Below, piece after piece: positions 12,620 to 20,741 of a stretch of 20,741 nt of DNA. The stretch covers positions 1 to 20,741 of the forward strand of contig JALVYZ010000394.1 in the NCBI GenBank assembly GCA_027037705.1, written 5' to 3'. The notes under the pieces were generated by a model that worked only from the letters and a program-made list of their open reading frames with translations, was not told the origin of the DNA and ran no database searches. The position numbers were made by a program, and so were the translations under genes. This stretch comes from a bacterium. Lineage in GTDB: Bacteria > DYJV01 > JALVYZ01. Position 1 is the first letter of the stretch; every line of letters begins with the position of its first letter.

Positions 12620-13386
12620 TATTCACTCCTTGATAAATAGATTCTATTTTTATAATCTAATTTTGCAACAGCTGATTTTTTAACATCTTCAGTATCAGCT
12701 AATCTTTTTAAAATATTTATTTTATAAATCTCATTTTTAAAATTCTCCATTGAAATAAATAATTTTAATCTTGGTTCAGTTAGAATAATATTTAATTCAT
12801 CCCCATTTATTGTAATATCAGAAATATCTTTAATAAAACTATAACCTTTCAATACTTCTAAAATTTGAGAAATTTTTTCTTTGTTTTCTTTTGTGAGCTT
12901 ATCTCCTTTTATTTGAAAAATTATAAAGTCCCTTCTATAAAATCTGCTTTCATATTTATCAATAATTTCACCATTTTTATCAATTAAATACAACTTACCA
13001 TGAAACTGCAATAAAGACTCTGGTTCCTTTTCAATAACTTTTACCACAAGCATTGAAGGGAATTTTCTTCTCAAAATCACATCATCAACCCATTTAACCT
13101 TAACAAGCTTTTCATATATATCTTTTAATGGTTTGTTTTTATTTTTATTTAATATGTTTAAAATTTTATCCTTTGAAGAATTCTCAATACCTACAATTTC
13201 AAACTTTGATATTTTAAACATTTTAATTTTTTTCTTTTTATAAATATAAAAGCCACCTCCAATAATTGATAAAATTATAAAGACTAAAAATATGTATAAA
13301 AATTTCTTTGGACTTCTTTTCACTTTTTTGTGCTCTACTATCTCTTCTCCAATTTGTCTTTCTAAAAGATATTTATAATCTTGCAT
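12619..13386 (-). CDS. ftsQ: Cell division protein FtsQ (POTRA domain)
   Basis: A 255-residue bitopic membrane protein of the divisome (FtsQ/DivIB). It has a charged cytoplasmic N-terminus (about 1-28), one transmembrane helix ('FLYIFLVFIILSIIGGGFYI', about 29-48), then an outside POTRA domain starting at 'KISKFEIVGIENSSKDKI' and the FtsQ domain ('VDDVILRRKFPSMLVVKVIEKEP' in pieces). Sequence conservation in this family is low, and the call is made secure by position between ddl and ftsA. The start overlaps the ddl end by 14 nt. GGAGAT lies about 9 nt upstream. Confidence 0.94.
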   Translation of the reverse strand: MQDYKYLLERQIGEEIVEHKKVKRSPKKFLYIFLVFIILSIIGGGFYIYKKKKIKMFKISKFEIVGIENSSKDKILNILNKNKNKPLKDIYEKLVKVKWVDDVILRRKFPSMLVVKVIEKEPESLLQFHGKLYLIDKNGEIIDKYESRFYRRDFIIFQIKGDKLTKENKEKISQILEVLKGYSFIKDISDITINGDELNIILTEPRLKLFISMENFKNEIYKINILKRLADTEDVKKSAVAKLDYKNRIYLSRSE

Positions 13387-14251
13387 CCTTTAATATCTCC
13401 TCAACAACATCTTCAAATGATAATCCAATATAATTTGCAGCTTTTGGAAGTAAGCTTGTTGGTGTCATTCCAGGAATAGTGTTAACTTCAAGTGCATAAG
13501 CATTATTATCTTTTACAATAAAATCAACTCTTATTGCTCCTCTACAATTAAGCTCTTTAAAAATTAGTTCACTTTCATATTTTACCCTATCCTCTACCTC
13601 TTTATCAATTTGTGCTGGAATAATATATTCTGTCATCCCTTTGTTATATTTTGATTCATAATCGTAGAATCCTTTTTTAGGTCTAATTTCAATTACTGGT
13701 AATGCTCTACCGCACAAAACAGACACTGTTATTTCCTGTCCTTTAATATATTCTTCAAAGAAAATTTTATCTGAAAATTTTTTTGCTTCATCAATTGCTT
13801 TACTTAAGTCTTTTTCTTGATTTACTATTGATATACCAAGTGTAGATCCTTCAGCTACAGGTTTTACAACAACTGGAAATTCTATCTCATCTCCTTTTTC
13901 TAACCAAAATTTTGGAGTTAAAATTCCAAGAGCTTGAAATATTCTTTTAGTAATTATTTTATTCATGCTAACAGCACTACCCATAACTGAAGTTCCTGTA
14001 TATGGGATTTTTGCAAATTCTAAAATTCCCTGCATTATACCATCTTCACCAAATTTTCCATGTAATGCAATAAAAGCTATATCAAACTTATAATTATAAA
14101 GATTTTTCAAAAAATTTTTATCAACATCAATCTTTATAGCATCATACCCTTTTTTAATAAGAGCATTATATATTGCTTCTCCAGTTTTAATAGAAATTTC
14201 TCTTTCAGATGAAATTCCCCCCATTAAAACAGCAATTTTTTTATTAAACAA
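13373..14251 (-). CDS. ddl: D-alanine--D-alanine ligase
   Basis: A 292-residue ATP-grasp enzyme that joins two D-alanines for the peptidoglycan stem peptide. Motifs are 'GGISSEREIS' with E16 (11-20), 'HGKFGEDG' (64-71), 'VVKPVAEGSTLG' (128-139), 'YDYESKYNKG' (196-205) and 'EVNTIPGMTPTSLLPK' (255-270). The K-Y pair in the omega loop (K201-Y202) is that of ordinary D-Ala-D-Ala ligases rather than D-lactate ligases. The start is TTG at 14251 with GAGG 6 nt upstream inside murB, giving an 8-nt overlap. No ATG fits, since the next Met is in the first strand. Size is slightly short but normal for the compact Ddl type. Confidence 0.97.
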   Translation of the reverse strand: MFNKKIAVLMGGISSEREISIKTGEAIYNALIKKGYDAIKIDVDKNFLKNLYNYKFDIAFIALHGKFGEDGIMQGILEFAKIPYTGTSVMGSAVSMNKIITKRIFQALGILTPKFWLEKGDEIEFPVVVKPVAEGSTLGISIVNQEKDLSKAIDEAKKFSDKIFFEEYIKGQEITVSVLCGRALPVIEIRPKKGFYDYESKYNKGMTEYIIPAQIDKEVEDRVKYESELIFKELNCRGAIRVDFIVKDNNAYALEVNTIPGMTPTSLLPKAANYIGLSFEDVVEEILKDARL

Positions 14252-15113
14252 TTTTTACCTCTTCTTCTAAATCTATTCCAAATTTATTTTTTACTTTATT
14301 TTTCGCTATTTCTATTAATTTTAAAATATCTTTTCCTTTTGCATTCCCTTTATTTATAATAAAATTTGCATGTTTTTCAGAGATAAAAGCATCATTAATA
14401 GAAAACCCTTTAAGATTACATTCTTCTATTAATTTCCCTGCAAAATTATTTTCTGGATTTTTAAATATTGACCCTGCTGAAAATCCAGATGGCTGTTTCT
14501 TTTTTCTAATTTTCAAAAATTCCTTAACTTTGTTTTTAATAATATTTTTAGAAGAATAAGAAACTCTAAATTTACCAGCAATAATAATCTTTTTATCCAA
14601 TCCAATTAATTCTCTGTACTTAAACTCTATACTTTCTTTTTTAATCCATTCAATTTCATAGCTATTAATGTCAAAAATTTTTAATTCATCTAAAAGTTCT
14701 GAAATCTCTCTTCCAAATGCTCCTGCATTCATTTTAATCATTCCACCAATGCTACCTGGGATACCTGCTAAAAATTCAAAACCACTAATTTCATTTTTTA
14801 TACAAAAATTTATTAAATCCTTTGACTTTACCCCAGCTTCAACAACAATCTTATTCTCAATTCTTTGAATTTTTTTAAAATTTTTCATATTAATAAATAA
14901 AGTATCTTCATAATAATCCTTTGAAAATATTATATTTGAGCCATTCCCAAGTATGAAAATTTCTAAATCATTTTTTTTTGCAAAATTTATACAATCTTTT
15001 AATCTTTCTATATTTTCAGGTTCTGAATAATACTTAGCAATTGCTTCAATTTTTAATGTGTTCATATTTTTCATATTTATATTTTCCTTAATAATCTTTC
15101 TCCAATCTTCCAT
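14244..15113 (-). CDS. murB: UDP-N-acetylenolpyruvoylglucosamine reductase
   Basis: A 289-residue FAD enzyme that reduces UDP-GlcNAc-enolpyruvate to UDP-MurNAc with NADPH. Motifs are '[12 protein letters not shown]' (53-64), '[19 protein letters not shown]' (116-134), the conserved Y166-R167 ('KYRE'), 'SAGSIFKNP' with proton donor S215 (212-220), and the C-terminal 'DLEEEVKIV' carrying the catalytic Glu. The early Mets at residues 14 and 17 were not used, because residues 1-20 align with the family N-terminus and GGGGA lies just ahead of the first ATG. This start gives a 37-nt overlap with murC, the longest overlap in the operon. Confidence 0.97.
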   Translation of the reverse strand: MEDWRKIIKENINMKNMNTLKIEAIAKYYSEPENIERLKDCINFAKKNDLEIFILGNGSNIIFSKDYYEDTLFINMKNFKKIQRIENKIVVEAGVKSKDLINFCIKNEISGFEFLAGIPGSIGGMIKMNAGAFGREISELLDELKIFDINSYEIEWIKKESIEFKYRELIGLDKKIIIAGKFRVSYSSKNIIKNKVKEFLKIRKKKQPSGFSAGSIFKNPENNFAGKLIEECNLKGFSINDAFISEKHANFIINKGNAKGKDILKLIEIAKNKVKNKFGIDLEEEVKIV

Positions 15114-16444
15114 ACATCCCCAGCTCCAAGAGTTATAACAATTGAATTTTCGTCGATATTATTTTTAAGATATTCCACTATTTCATTAAAATCATCAATA
15201 AAAACAACATCTTTATGTCCAAACTCTTTTATTTTATCATATAAAACTTTACCATTTATTCCCTCTATTTTTTCTTCACCTGCTGGATAAATCTCTGTTA
15301 CAATTAATTTATCAGCATTGTAAAAAGCTGTTGCAAAATTATTTAATAACGCTTTTGTTCTTGAATATCTATGAGGTTGAAATACAACAATAACATTTTT
15401 GTTAAATGCTTCTTTTACACTTTTTAGAGTAGCTTTAATTTCTTCTGGATGATGACCATAGTCATCAATAATCATAGCTCCATTGTAATTTCCTTTTAAA
15501 TAAAATCTTCTATTTACACCTTTAAAATCATTTAATGCTTCTTTTATTACTTCAAATGGAATTTCAAGTTCATATGCAACTGCAATTGCTGCAAGTGCAT
15601 TGGAAACATTATGAATTCCAGGCATTTTTATAGTAATTCTACCTTGAAATTCATCTTTTATATAAACATCAAAACTTGAATTAAATTCCTTAACTTCTAT
15701 ATTATCTCCTCTTACATCGCATTGGCTTAGAAAACCGTATGTAACAATCCTTTTATCAATACTTGGAAGTATGTCCTGAATATTTGGATGGTCAAGACAA
15801 AGAACTGCAACACCATAAAAAGGAATTTTTTTAACAAACTGAATAAAGGTATTTTTAATTTCTTCAATCCCTCCTTTATAATGATCAAGATGTTCTTCAT
15901 CTATATTTGTTATTACAGCAATTGTAGGAGATAAAAGCAAAAATGAACCATCGCTTTCATCAGCTTCTGCAACTAAAAATTCACCTTTTCCTAACTTGGC
16001 ATTTGAGCCAAGACTATCTAATTTTCCTCCTATAACTATGGTAGGATCTAAATTTGCATAATTTAAAATTGTTCCAATCATTGAAGTGGTTGTTGTTTTC
16101 CCATGACTTCCTGCTACTGCAATTGAATATTTCATCCTCATTAATTCAGCAAGCATTTCAGCTCTTGGTATTACAGGAATTCCTCTGTTATAAGCTTCTT
16201 TAATTTCAGGATTGTTATCTTTAATTGCACTTGATTTTACAACAATATGTGCATCTTTTACATTATCAGCACTATGACCAATAAAAATCTTTATTCCTGA
16301 ATTTTGAAGTCTTTCAACATTAGCATTTTTTGAAATATCTGAACCCTGTACTTTATACCCTAAGTTATGCAGTACTTCTGCTATTCCACTCATTCCAACT
16401 CCACCAATTCCAACAAAATGTATTACCTGATTCTTTTTATACAT
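15077..16444 (-). CDS. murC: UDP-N-acetylmuramate--L-alanine ligase
   Basis: A 455-residue cytoplasmic ligase that adds the first amino acid, L-Ala, to UDP-MurNAc. The N-terminal UDP-binding domain has '[15 protein letters not shown]' (9-23). The ATP-binding P-loop is '[10 protein letters not shown]' (111-120). 'EADESDGSF' and '[11 protein letters not shown]' (the HNxxN motif intact) belong to the central domain, and 'DYGHHPEEI' and 'FQPHRYSRT' to the C-terminal domain. Its ATG overlaps the murG stop as TAATG. All diagnostic residues I can check are present. Confidence 0.98.
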   Translation of the reverse strand: MYKKNQVIHFVGIGGVGMSGIAEVLHNLGYKVQGSDISKNANVERLQNSGIKIFIGHSADNVKDAHIVVKSSAIKDNNPEIKEAYNRGIPVIPRAEMLAELMRMKYSIAVAGSHGKTTTTSMIGTILNYANLDPTIVIGGKLDSLGSNAKLGKGEFLVAEADESDGSFLLLSPTIAVITNIDEEHLDHYKGGIEEIKNTFIQFVKKIPFYGVAVLCLDHPNIQDILPSIDKRIVTYGFLSQCDVRGDNIEVKEFNSSFDVYIKDEFQGRITIKMPGIHNVSNALAAIAVAYELEIPFEVIKEALNDFKGVNRRFYLKGNYNGAMIIDDYGHHPEEIKATLKSVKEAFNKNVIVVFQPHRYSRTKALLNNFATAFYNADKLIVTEIYPAGEEKIEGINGKVLYDKIKEFGHKDVVFIDDFNEIVEYLKNNIDENSIVITLGAGDVWKIGERLLRKI

Positions 16445-17493
16445 TATTTTACCCAGTTTAATAATTTTTCATATGCTGTAAAAGGATTTCCCAAAACATT
16501 TAATTTTCCTTTAAATCTATAATCATTTTCAAGAAAAAAATTTATCCATTTCAATAATTTCCCAACATTCAAATTTCTTTGTTCTAAAAGAACACCTTTT
16601 CCTGTTTTTAAATATTCAGCAGCATTAAACCATTGATGGTTATCTGCTGCAAAAGGATATGGAATTAGTATTGCATTTAATCCAAGTGCATAAAATTCAG
16701 TAATTGAAGTTGCTCCTGCTCTTGAAATAACAACTTTTGCTCTCTTATAATATTCTTCCATTTTATCAGTGAAAGGTAAAACTTCAATAAAATTAAAACC
16801 TTTAGATAGATAAGAATTTTTTACTTTAACAAAATCTCTCTCTCCAGTAATATGAACTATTTTAAATTTTATTTCTTTTAACTTTTCAATTGCTTCAAGG
16901 AAAATTTCGTTTATCTTTCCAGCTCCCTGACTACCTCCAAATACTAAAATTGTATCTTTTGCATTTTTTTCATTTCTTAACATTAAAATTTCCCTTTTAA
17001 TAAAATTTCCTATTACTTCACATTTGTCTTTTTTATTTACTTTATATGTATTAACAAAATTTAAAAAAATTTTATCAGAAAAATAAGCACTCATTCTATT
17101 TGCAAACCCCATTACTGCATTCTGCTCAAAAATTGCATTTTTTATTCTTAAAATCTTTGATGCAAAAATCACTGGAAATGAGATATATCCTCCAAAACCT
17201 AAAACAATTTCTGGTTTTGTTTCTTTCAAAATTTTTAAACTTTTAAATATAGCTTTATTCAATTTTAAAATTGATTTTAATCTTTCTTTAAAATTTTTCC
17301 CCTTAATTCCTGAAATTTCTATATATTTCATTTCAAAACCGTTATCTTTATAAACTTTTTCTTCAAAGCTTTCCTTTCTACCAATAAAAATTATTTCATA
17401 TCCATTTTCTCTTAAAAATTTTCCTGCATTTAAAGCAGGAAATATATGACCTCCAGTTCCACCAGCTGCAATAAAAATTTTATTTTTCTTCAA
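16444..17493 (-). CDS. murG: Lipid II synthase: UDP-GlcNAc--undecaprenyl-PP-MurNAc-pentapeptide transferase
   Basis: A 349-residue GT28 glycosyltransferase on the inner membrane face that turns lipid I into lipid II. Motifs are GGTGGH (11-16) in the first G-loop, 'GFGGYISFP' (99-107), '[11 protein letters not shown]' (186-196), and the donor site '[11 protein letters not shown]' (257-267) with '[13 protein letters not shown]' (279-291). The usual 'HEQN' reads F-E-Q-N at 122-125, so the histidine is replaced by F122. The start is TTG at 17493, 14 nt inside ftsW, with GAGGG about 3-4 nt upstream. Chemically essential positions otherwise look intact. Confidence 0.97.
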   Translation of the reverse strand: MKKNKIFIAAGGTGGHIFPALNAGKFLRENGYEIIFIGRKESFEEKVYKDNGFEMKYIEISGIKGKNFKERLKSILKLNKAIFKSLKILKETKPEIVLGFGGYISFPVIFASKILRIKNAIFEQNAVMGFANRMSAYFSDKIFLNFVNTYKVNKKDKCEVIGNFIKREILMLRNEKNAKDTILVFGGSQGAGKINEIFLEAIEKLKEIKFKIVHITGERDFVKVKNSYLSKGFNFIEVLPFTDKMEEYYKRAKVVISRAGATSITEFYALGLNAILIPYPFAADNHQWFNAAEYLKTGKGVLLEQRNLNVGKLLKWINFFLENDYRFKGKLNVLGNPFTAYEKLLNWVK

Positions 17494-18610
17494 TTTCCCT
17501 CGCCATGTTAAGGATTATTCCAAACATAAAAAATTTTGCTAATAATGAACTTCCACCATAGCTGAAAAATGGTAATGCAATTCCCTTTGGAGGCAAAATT
17601 CCCATACACATTCCTGTATTTATTAAAACTTCAATTATGATTAGAAAAGAAAATCCAATCCCCATTAATTTTCCAAAAAGATTATCTATTTTTAAACTTA
17701 TCTTTAAACATACGACAAAAAGTGCAAAAAATAGTCCCAGAACTCCAATAACACCAAAAAATCCCAATTCTTCAGCAATTATTGCAAATATATAATCTGT
17801 ATGAGCTTCTGGAAGATAAAATAATTTCTGAACTGAATTACCAATTCCACACCCCCAGAAACCACCAGAACCAAAACTAATTAATGATTGAGCTATTTGA
17901 AACCCAAATGTTTTATATAGTTTCCATGGATCAAGAAATGCTAAAAATCTCATCTTTCTATATGGAGTACTCATTATTAAAAAATATATAATAGGCAATG
18001 ATACTAAAACCATTGAGATTATATAAGAAATTCTTGTACCTGCAATAAAAATCATAATAAAAATAGTTAAGCCTATTATCATAAATGTTCCAAAATCTGG
18101 CTGTTTTAAAATTATAAGCATTGAAATTCCAGGGATAACTATAAAAGGTAAAAATCCTTTTGAGAAATTGTTAATAATATCTTGTTTTTTTTCAATAAGA
18201 TAAGCTAATAAAATAACAACAAAAATTTTTACAAATTCAGAAGGTTGTAAGTTAATTAATCCTAAATTTATCCATCTATGAGCACCTTTAATTTTATGTG
18301 AAATATAGGGGATGTATGTAAGAATAAGTAAAATTAATCCAAAAATATAAAGAGGATATGCAATTTTTCTAAAAAATTTATAATCAATTTTTGAAGTTAG
18401 AAACATTATGATAAAACCAATAAACATAAATAATAACTGCTTTTTAAATATATAAGTAGAGCTTCCATAATATTTTATACTATAAGCAGTGCTTGCACTT
18501 AAAAGCATTGAAACCCCAAATATACAAGTTAAAAAAATAAGAAAAATTAACAATTTCTTATAAGAAACTGCCTCTCTTATTTCCTGTTTTGGAGCTGTAA
18601 GGTCATACAT
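17480..18610 (-). CDS. ftsW: Septal peptidoglycan glycosyltransferase FtsW (SEDS family)
   Basis: A 376-residue polytopic membrane protein with about ten hydrophobic helices. FtsW polymerises lipid II at the septum together with a class B PBP (FtsI, not in this window). SEDS landmarks are 'GAHRWINLGLINLQPSEFVK', 'LKQPDFGTFMI' with the conserved Asp, 'LPEAHTDYIFAIIAEELGF' and 'GIALPFFSYGGSSLLAKF'. The start is 34 nt inside murD; the closest SD (GAGG) is a little far, and translational coupling is likely. Given the dcw position this is FtsW and not its paralogue RodA. Confidence 0.97.
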   Translation of the reverse strand: MYDLTAPKQEIREAVSYKKLLIFLIFLTCIFGVSMLLSASTAYSIKYYGSSTYIFKKQLLFMFIGFIIMFLTSKIDYKFFRKIAYPLYIFGLILLILTYIPYISHKIKGAHRWINLGLINLQPSEFVKIFVVILLAYLIEKKQDIINNFSKGFLPFIVIPGISMLIILKQPDFGTFMIIGLTIFIMIFIAGTRISYIISMVLVSLPIIYFLIMSTPYRKMRFLAFLDPWKLYKTFGFQIAQSLISFGSGGFWGCGIGNSVQKLFYLPEAHTDYIFAIIAEELGFFGVIGVLGLFFALFVVCLKISLKIDNLFGKLMGIGFSFLIIIEVLINTGMCMGILPPKGIALPFFSYGGSSLLAKFFMFGIILNMAREIEEK

Positions 18611-19887
18611 TTAAAATTTTTACCTCTCTCCTCATAATTTTGAAATTCATCAAAACTTGAACAAGCTGGAGAAAATAAAACTATATCCCCAGAATTTGCT
18701 GATTTTAATGCCTTTTCAAAAGCTTCATCTAAATTTTTAGCTTTTTCTATTTTTTTATCTAAATGGGACAAATCTTTATAAATTATATCTTTAGCTTCTC
18801 CAAAACAGATTACTTTCTTTAAATTATCAAAATGTCCCAGTTTTTTATAACTTTCACCTTTGTGCACACCACCAAGAAGCAAAATTATAGGTTCTTTGAA
18901 ACTCATAAGAGCCTTAAAAGTTGAATCTACTGTTGTGCTTTTTGAGTCATTGTAAAATTTTACTCCATCTATTTCAGTAACAAATTCTAACCTATGCTCA
19001 AGTCCTTTAAAATTTTTTATAACATCTACAAGATCCTTAAAATCAACACCACACAATAAACCTACAATTCCGGCAGCCATAATATCTTCATAAAAATGCA
19101 TCCCTTTTAACTTAATGTCATGAATTGAAAGAGTATATTTTTTATTTTTTAGATTAAATACAATTGATTTATCTTCTAAAAAGGCACCATTTTTTAATTT
19201 ATTTTTTAGAGAAAAATAGAATATATTCTCTGTTTTTAATTTTAAATTTTTTAAGTTTTCATCATCAAAGTTTAACACAACAATCTGATCAATTTTTTGA
19301 TTTTTTAAAATATTTAATTTTGCTTTTTTATATTCCTCAAAAGATGAATATCTGTTCAAATGATCAGGTGTAATATTTAAAATGACAACTATATCAGCGG
19401 TAAATTTATCTATTAATTCAAGCTGGAAACTGCTTAATTCTAACACTGACCAATCATAATCTATATTTTCATTAAAAGCTTCTAATACTGGAGTGCCAAT
19501 ATTTCCACCTACAAAAACCTTGAATTTTTTCTTTAATATTTCTCCAATTAATGTTGTAGTTGTAGTCTTCCCATTTGTACCTGTAATTGCAATAATTTTT
19601 GACTTACAATTTTCATAAAACAATTCTATATCACCAATAATTTTTTTATCTTTTACTGGAAATTTCTTTTTATCAATTCCTGGACTTAAGACAATAAAGT
19701 CTACATCATTAAAAATTTCCCTTTTATGAGAACCAGTAATGAATTTCACAGTAGAAGGCAAAATTTCTGGTCTTTTCATTACATTAATATCATTTAAAAT
19801 TACTTCATAATTTTTTCTCGTTAAATATAAAGCTGTAGCAATTCCTGTTTTTCCTGCTCCAATCACAGCTGCTTTTCTCATTCTCAT
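18577..19887 (-). CDS. murD: UDP-N-acetylmuramoylalanine--D-glutamate ligase
   Basis: A 436-residue Mur ligase that adds D-Glu. It shows 'AVIGAGKTGIATALYL' (7-22), the P-loop 'ITGTNGKTTTTTLIG' (101-115), 'LELSSFQLE' (147-155), 'ITPDHLNRY' (169-177), the arginine of 'GLEHRLEFV', and 'FYNDSKSTTVDS' in the C-terminal domain. The superfamily HNxxN motif reads H-F-Y-E-D at 261-265, so both asparagines are replaced. The first ATG (19887) is used because GAGG (complement of 19896-19899) is 8 nt upstream, while the second ATG two codons on is too far. The SD overlaps the mraY stop, and the gap is 5 bp. Confidence 0.97.
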   Translation of the reverse strand: MRMRKAAVIGAGKTGIATALYLTRKNYEVILNDINVMKRPEILPSTVKFITGSHKREIFNDVDFIVLSPGIDKKKFPVKDKKIIGDIELFYENCKSKIIAITGTNGKTTTTTLIGEILKKKFKVFVGGNIGTPVLEAFNENIDYDWSVLELSSFQLELIDKFTADIVVILNITPDHLNRYSSFEEYKKAKLNILKNQKIDQIVVLNFDDENLKNLKLKTENIFYFSLKNKLKNGAFLEDKSIVFNLKNKKYTLSIHDIKLKGMHFYEDIMAAGIVGLLCGVDFKDLVDVIKNFKGLEHRLEFVTEIDGVKFYNDSKSTTVDSTFKALMSFKEPIILLLGGVHKGESYKKLGHFDNLKKVICFGEAKDIIYKDLSHLDKKIEKAKNLDEAFEKALKSANSGDIVLFSPACSSFDEFQNYEERGKNFKCMTLQLQNRK

Positions 19888-19892
19888 TCAAA

Positions 19893-20741
19893 TTACCTCA
19901 ACTTTAATGTACTCAAACCAACTAAAGCAAGTAATATTGATATTATCCAAAATCTAACTATAATTTTTGGTTCATCCCATCCTTTTAGTTCAAAATGATG
20001 ATGTATAGGAGCCATTTTAAATACTCTTTTTTTTATCAATTTATAAGATGCTACTTGAATAATTACACTTAAAGTTTCAATGACAAATATTCCTCCAACA
20101 ATTACTAATAATATTTCATTTTTAGTAATTAACGCACTTACTCCAAGTGTTGCTCCTATTGATAAAGATCCTACATCACCCATGAAAACTTGCGCAGGAT
20201 ATGTATTAAACCATAAAAAACCAAGACCTGCACCAAACAATGCACCTAAAAAAATTGTTATTTCACCAACTTTAGGAACATATGGAACTAAAAGATAATG
20301 AGCAATTTTTGAATTACCTGCAATATATGCTAATATTAAATATGTACCAACAGTTATAATTGATGGTCCAATTGCGAGGCCATCAAGACCATCTGTTAAA
20401 TTTACAGCATTGGAAGTTCCAACAATAACAAACATTGCAAATGGGATATAATAAATCCCAAGATCAACTCTTAAATTTTTAAAGAAAGGAAATCTTAAAA
20501 CAGTATCAATAGAAGGAATTAGATACAGTATAACAGCAATAATAAAAGCAACAAGACATTCTAATAAAAATTTCTGTTTTGCAGTTAAGCCAAGATTATT
20601 TTTCTTAACAATTTTTTTATAATCATCAATAAATCCAATAATTCCATATGATAAAATAGTAAAAATCATAATCCATAAGTATGGATTTGTTAATTTAACC
20701 CATAATAATGATGGTATAACTGTGGCTAAAATTATTAAAAT
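19893..20741 (-). CDS. mraY: Phospho-N-acetylmuramoyl-pentapeptide-transferase (5' end outside window)
   Basis: 282 residues of the membrane enzyme that makes lipid I from UDP-MurNAc-pentapeptide and undecaprenyl phosphate. The frame stays open from the internal Met at 20669 to the window end, adding 24 codons ('[14 protein letters not shown]' and others) that match the family, so the gene is partial and does not start at 20669. Motifs are '[20 protein letters not shown]' with the Asp pair, '[16 protein letters not shown]', '[14 protein letters not shown]' and the '[20 protein letters not shown]' region. Many hydrophobic helices are evident. It is the first visible gene of the dcw operon; murE/murF/ftsI would be expected upstream. 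Confidence 0.97.
   Translation of the reverse strand: MLIILATVIPSLLWVKLTNPYLWIMIFTILSYGIIGFIDDYKKIVKKNNLGLTAKQKFLLECLVAFIIAVILYLIPSIDTVLRFPFFKNLRVDLGIYYIPFAMFVIVGTSNAVNLTDGLDGLAIGPSIITVGTYLILAYIAGNSKIAHYLLVPYVPKVGEITIFLGALFGAGLGFLWFNTYPAQVFMGDVGSLSIGATLGVSALITKNEILLVIVGGIFVIETLSVIIQVASYKLIKKRVFKMAPIHHHFELKGWDEPKIIVRFWIISILLALVGLSTLKLR

Noticed and set aside
20669-20741. mraY starting at the Met at 20669
   Set aside because: The frame is open to the window end and the upstream codons match the MraY family, so the gene is cut by the window and not short.
1-20741. tRNA, rRNA, transposase, integrase or phage genes
   Set aside because: No cloverleaf, rRNA-like stretch or recombinase motif was recognised on either strand by eye. 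A covariance-model search would be decisive for small RNAs.

Overview
The window is strongly AT-rich bacterial DNA. It carries a canonical division and cell-wall (dcw) cluster, so the cell makes peptidoglycan and divides with FtsZ. Lysine and isoleucine are abundant, arginine is mostly AGA, and TTG starts with good Shine-Dalgarno (SD) sites recur (livF, ddl, murG). The catabolic genes (HcrB-like flavoprotein with an extra 4Fe-4S loop, class III CoA-transferase, acyl-CoA dehydrogenase) fit an anaerobe living on acyl-CoA intermediates. I cannot place the lineage from sequence alone; an uncultured candidate phylum is plausible.

Left part (1-9438), an accessory catabolic island. On the minus strand, reading leftwards from a divergent promoter region at about 1792-2125, lie the FAD/4Fe-4S subunit, the 2Fe-2S subunit and the first ten codons of the molybdenum subunit of a xanthine dehydrogenase/4-hydroxybenzoyl-CoA reductase type enzyme. 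On the plus strand run a CaiB-type CoA-transferase, the ABC importer livH-livM-livG-livF (no binding protein present), an acyl-CoA dehydrogenase, a GntR/FCD regulator and an amidohydrolase. Together they look like uptake, CoA activation, hydroxyl removal or hydroxylation, and dehydrogenation of one organic acid, controlled by the local GntR protein. The substrate is unknown.

Middle (9440-10243): a convergent gene for a small secreted DUF1080-type (LamG-like fold) protein, then a strong intrinsic terminator for the dcw operon.

Right part (10244-20741, minus strand): mraY (5' end outside the window)-murD-ftsW-murG-murC-murB-ddl-ftsQ-ftsA-ftsZ. Almost every junction overlaps or is only a few bases long, so this is one operon ending at the terminator after ftsZ.

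Two things stand out beyond gene content. First, the intergenic spaces of the left part hold four families of very short-period tandem repeats (8, 7, 10 and 7 bp units). Most form two facing arms able to fold into hairpins, and two of them supply the stop codon of the preceding gene. Second, the loop of the ftsZ terminator is perfectly complementary over 11 nt to the ftsZ ribosome-binding site, which suggests an mRNA 5'-3' interaction or a 3'-end-derived antisense RNA.
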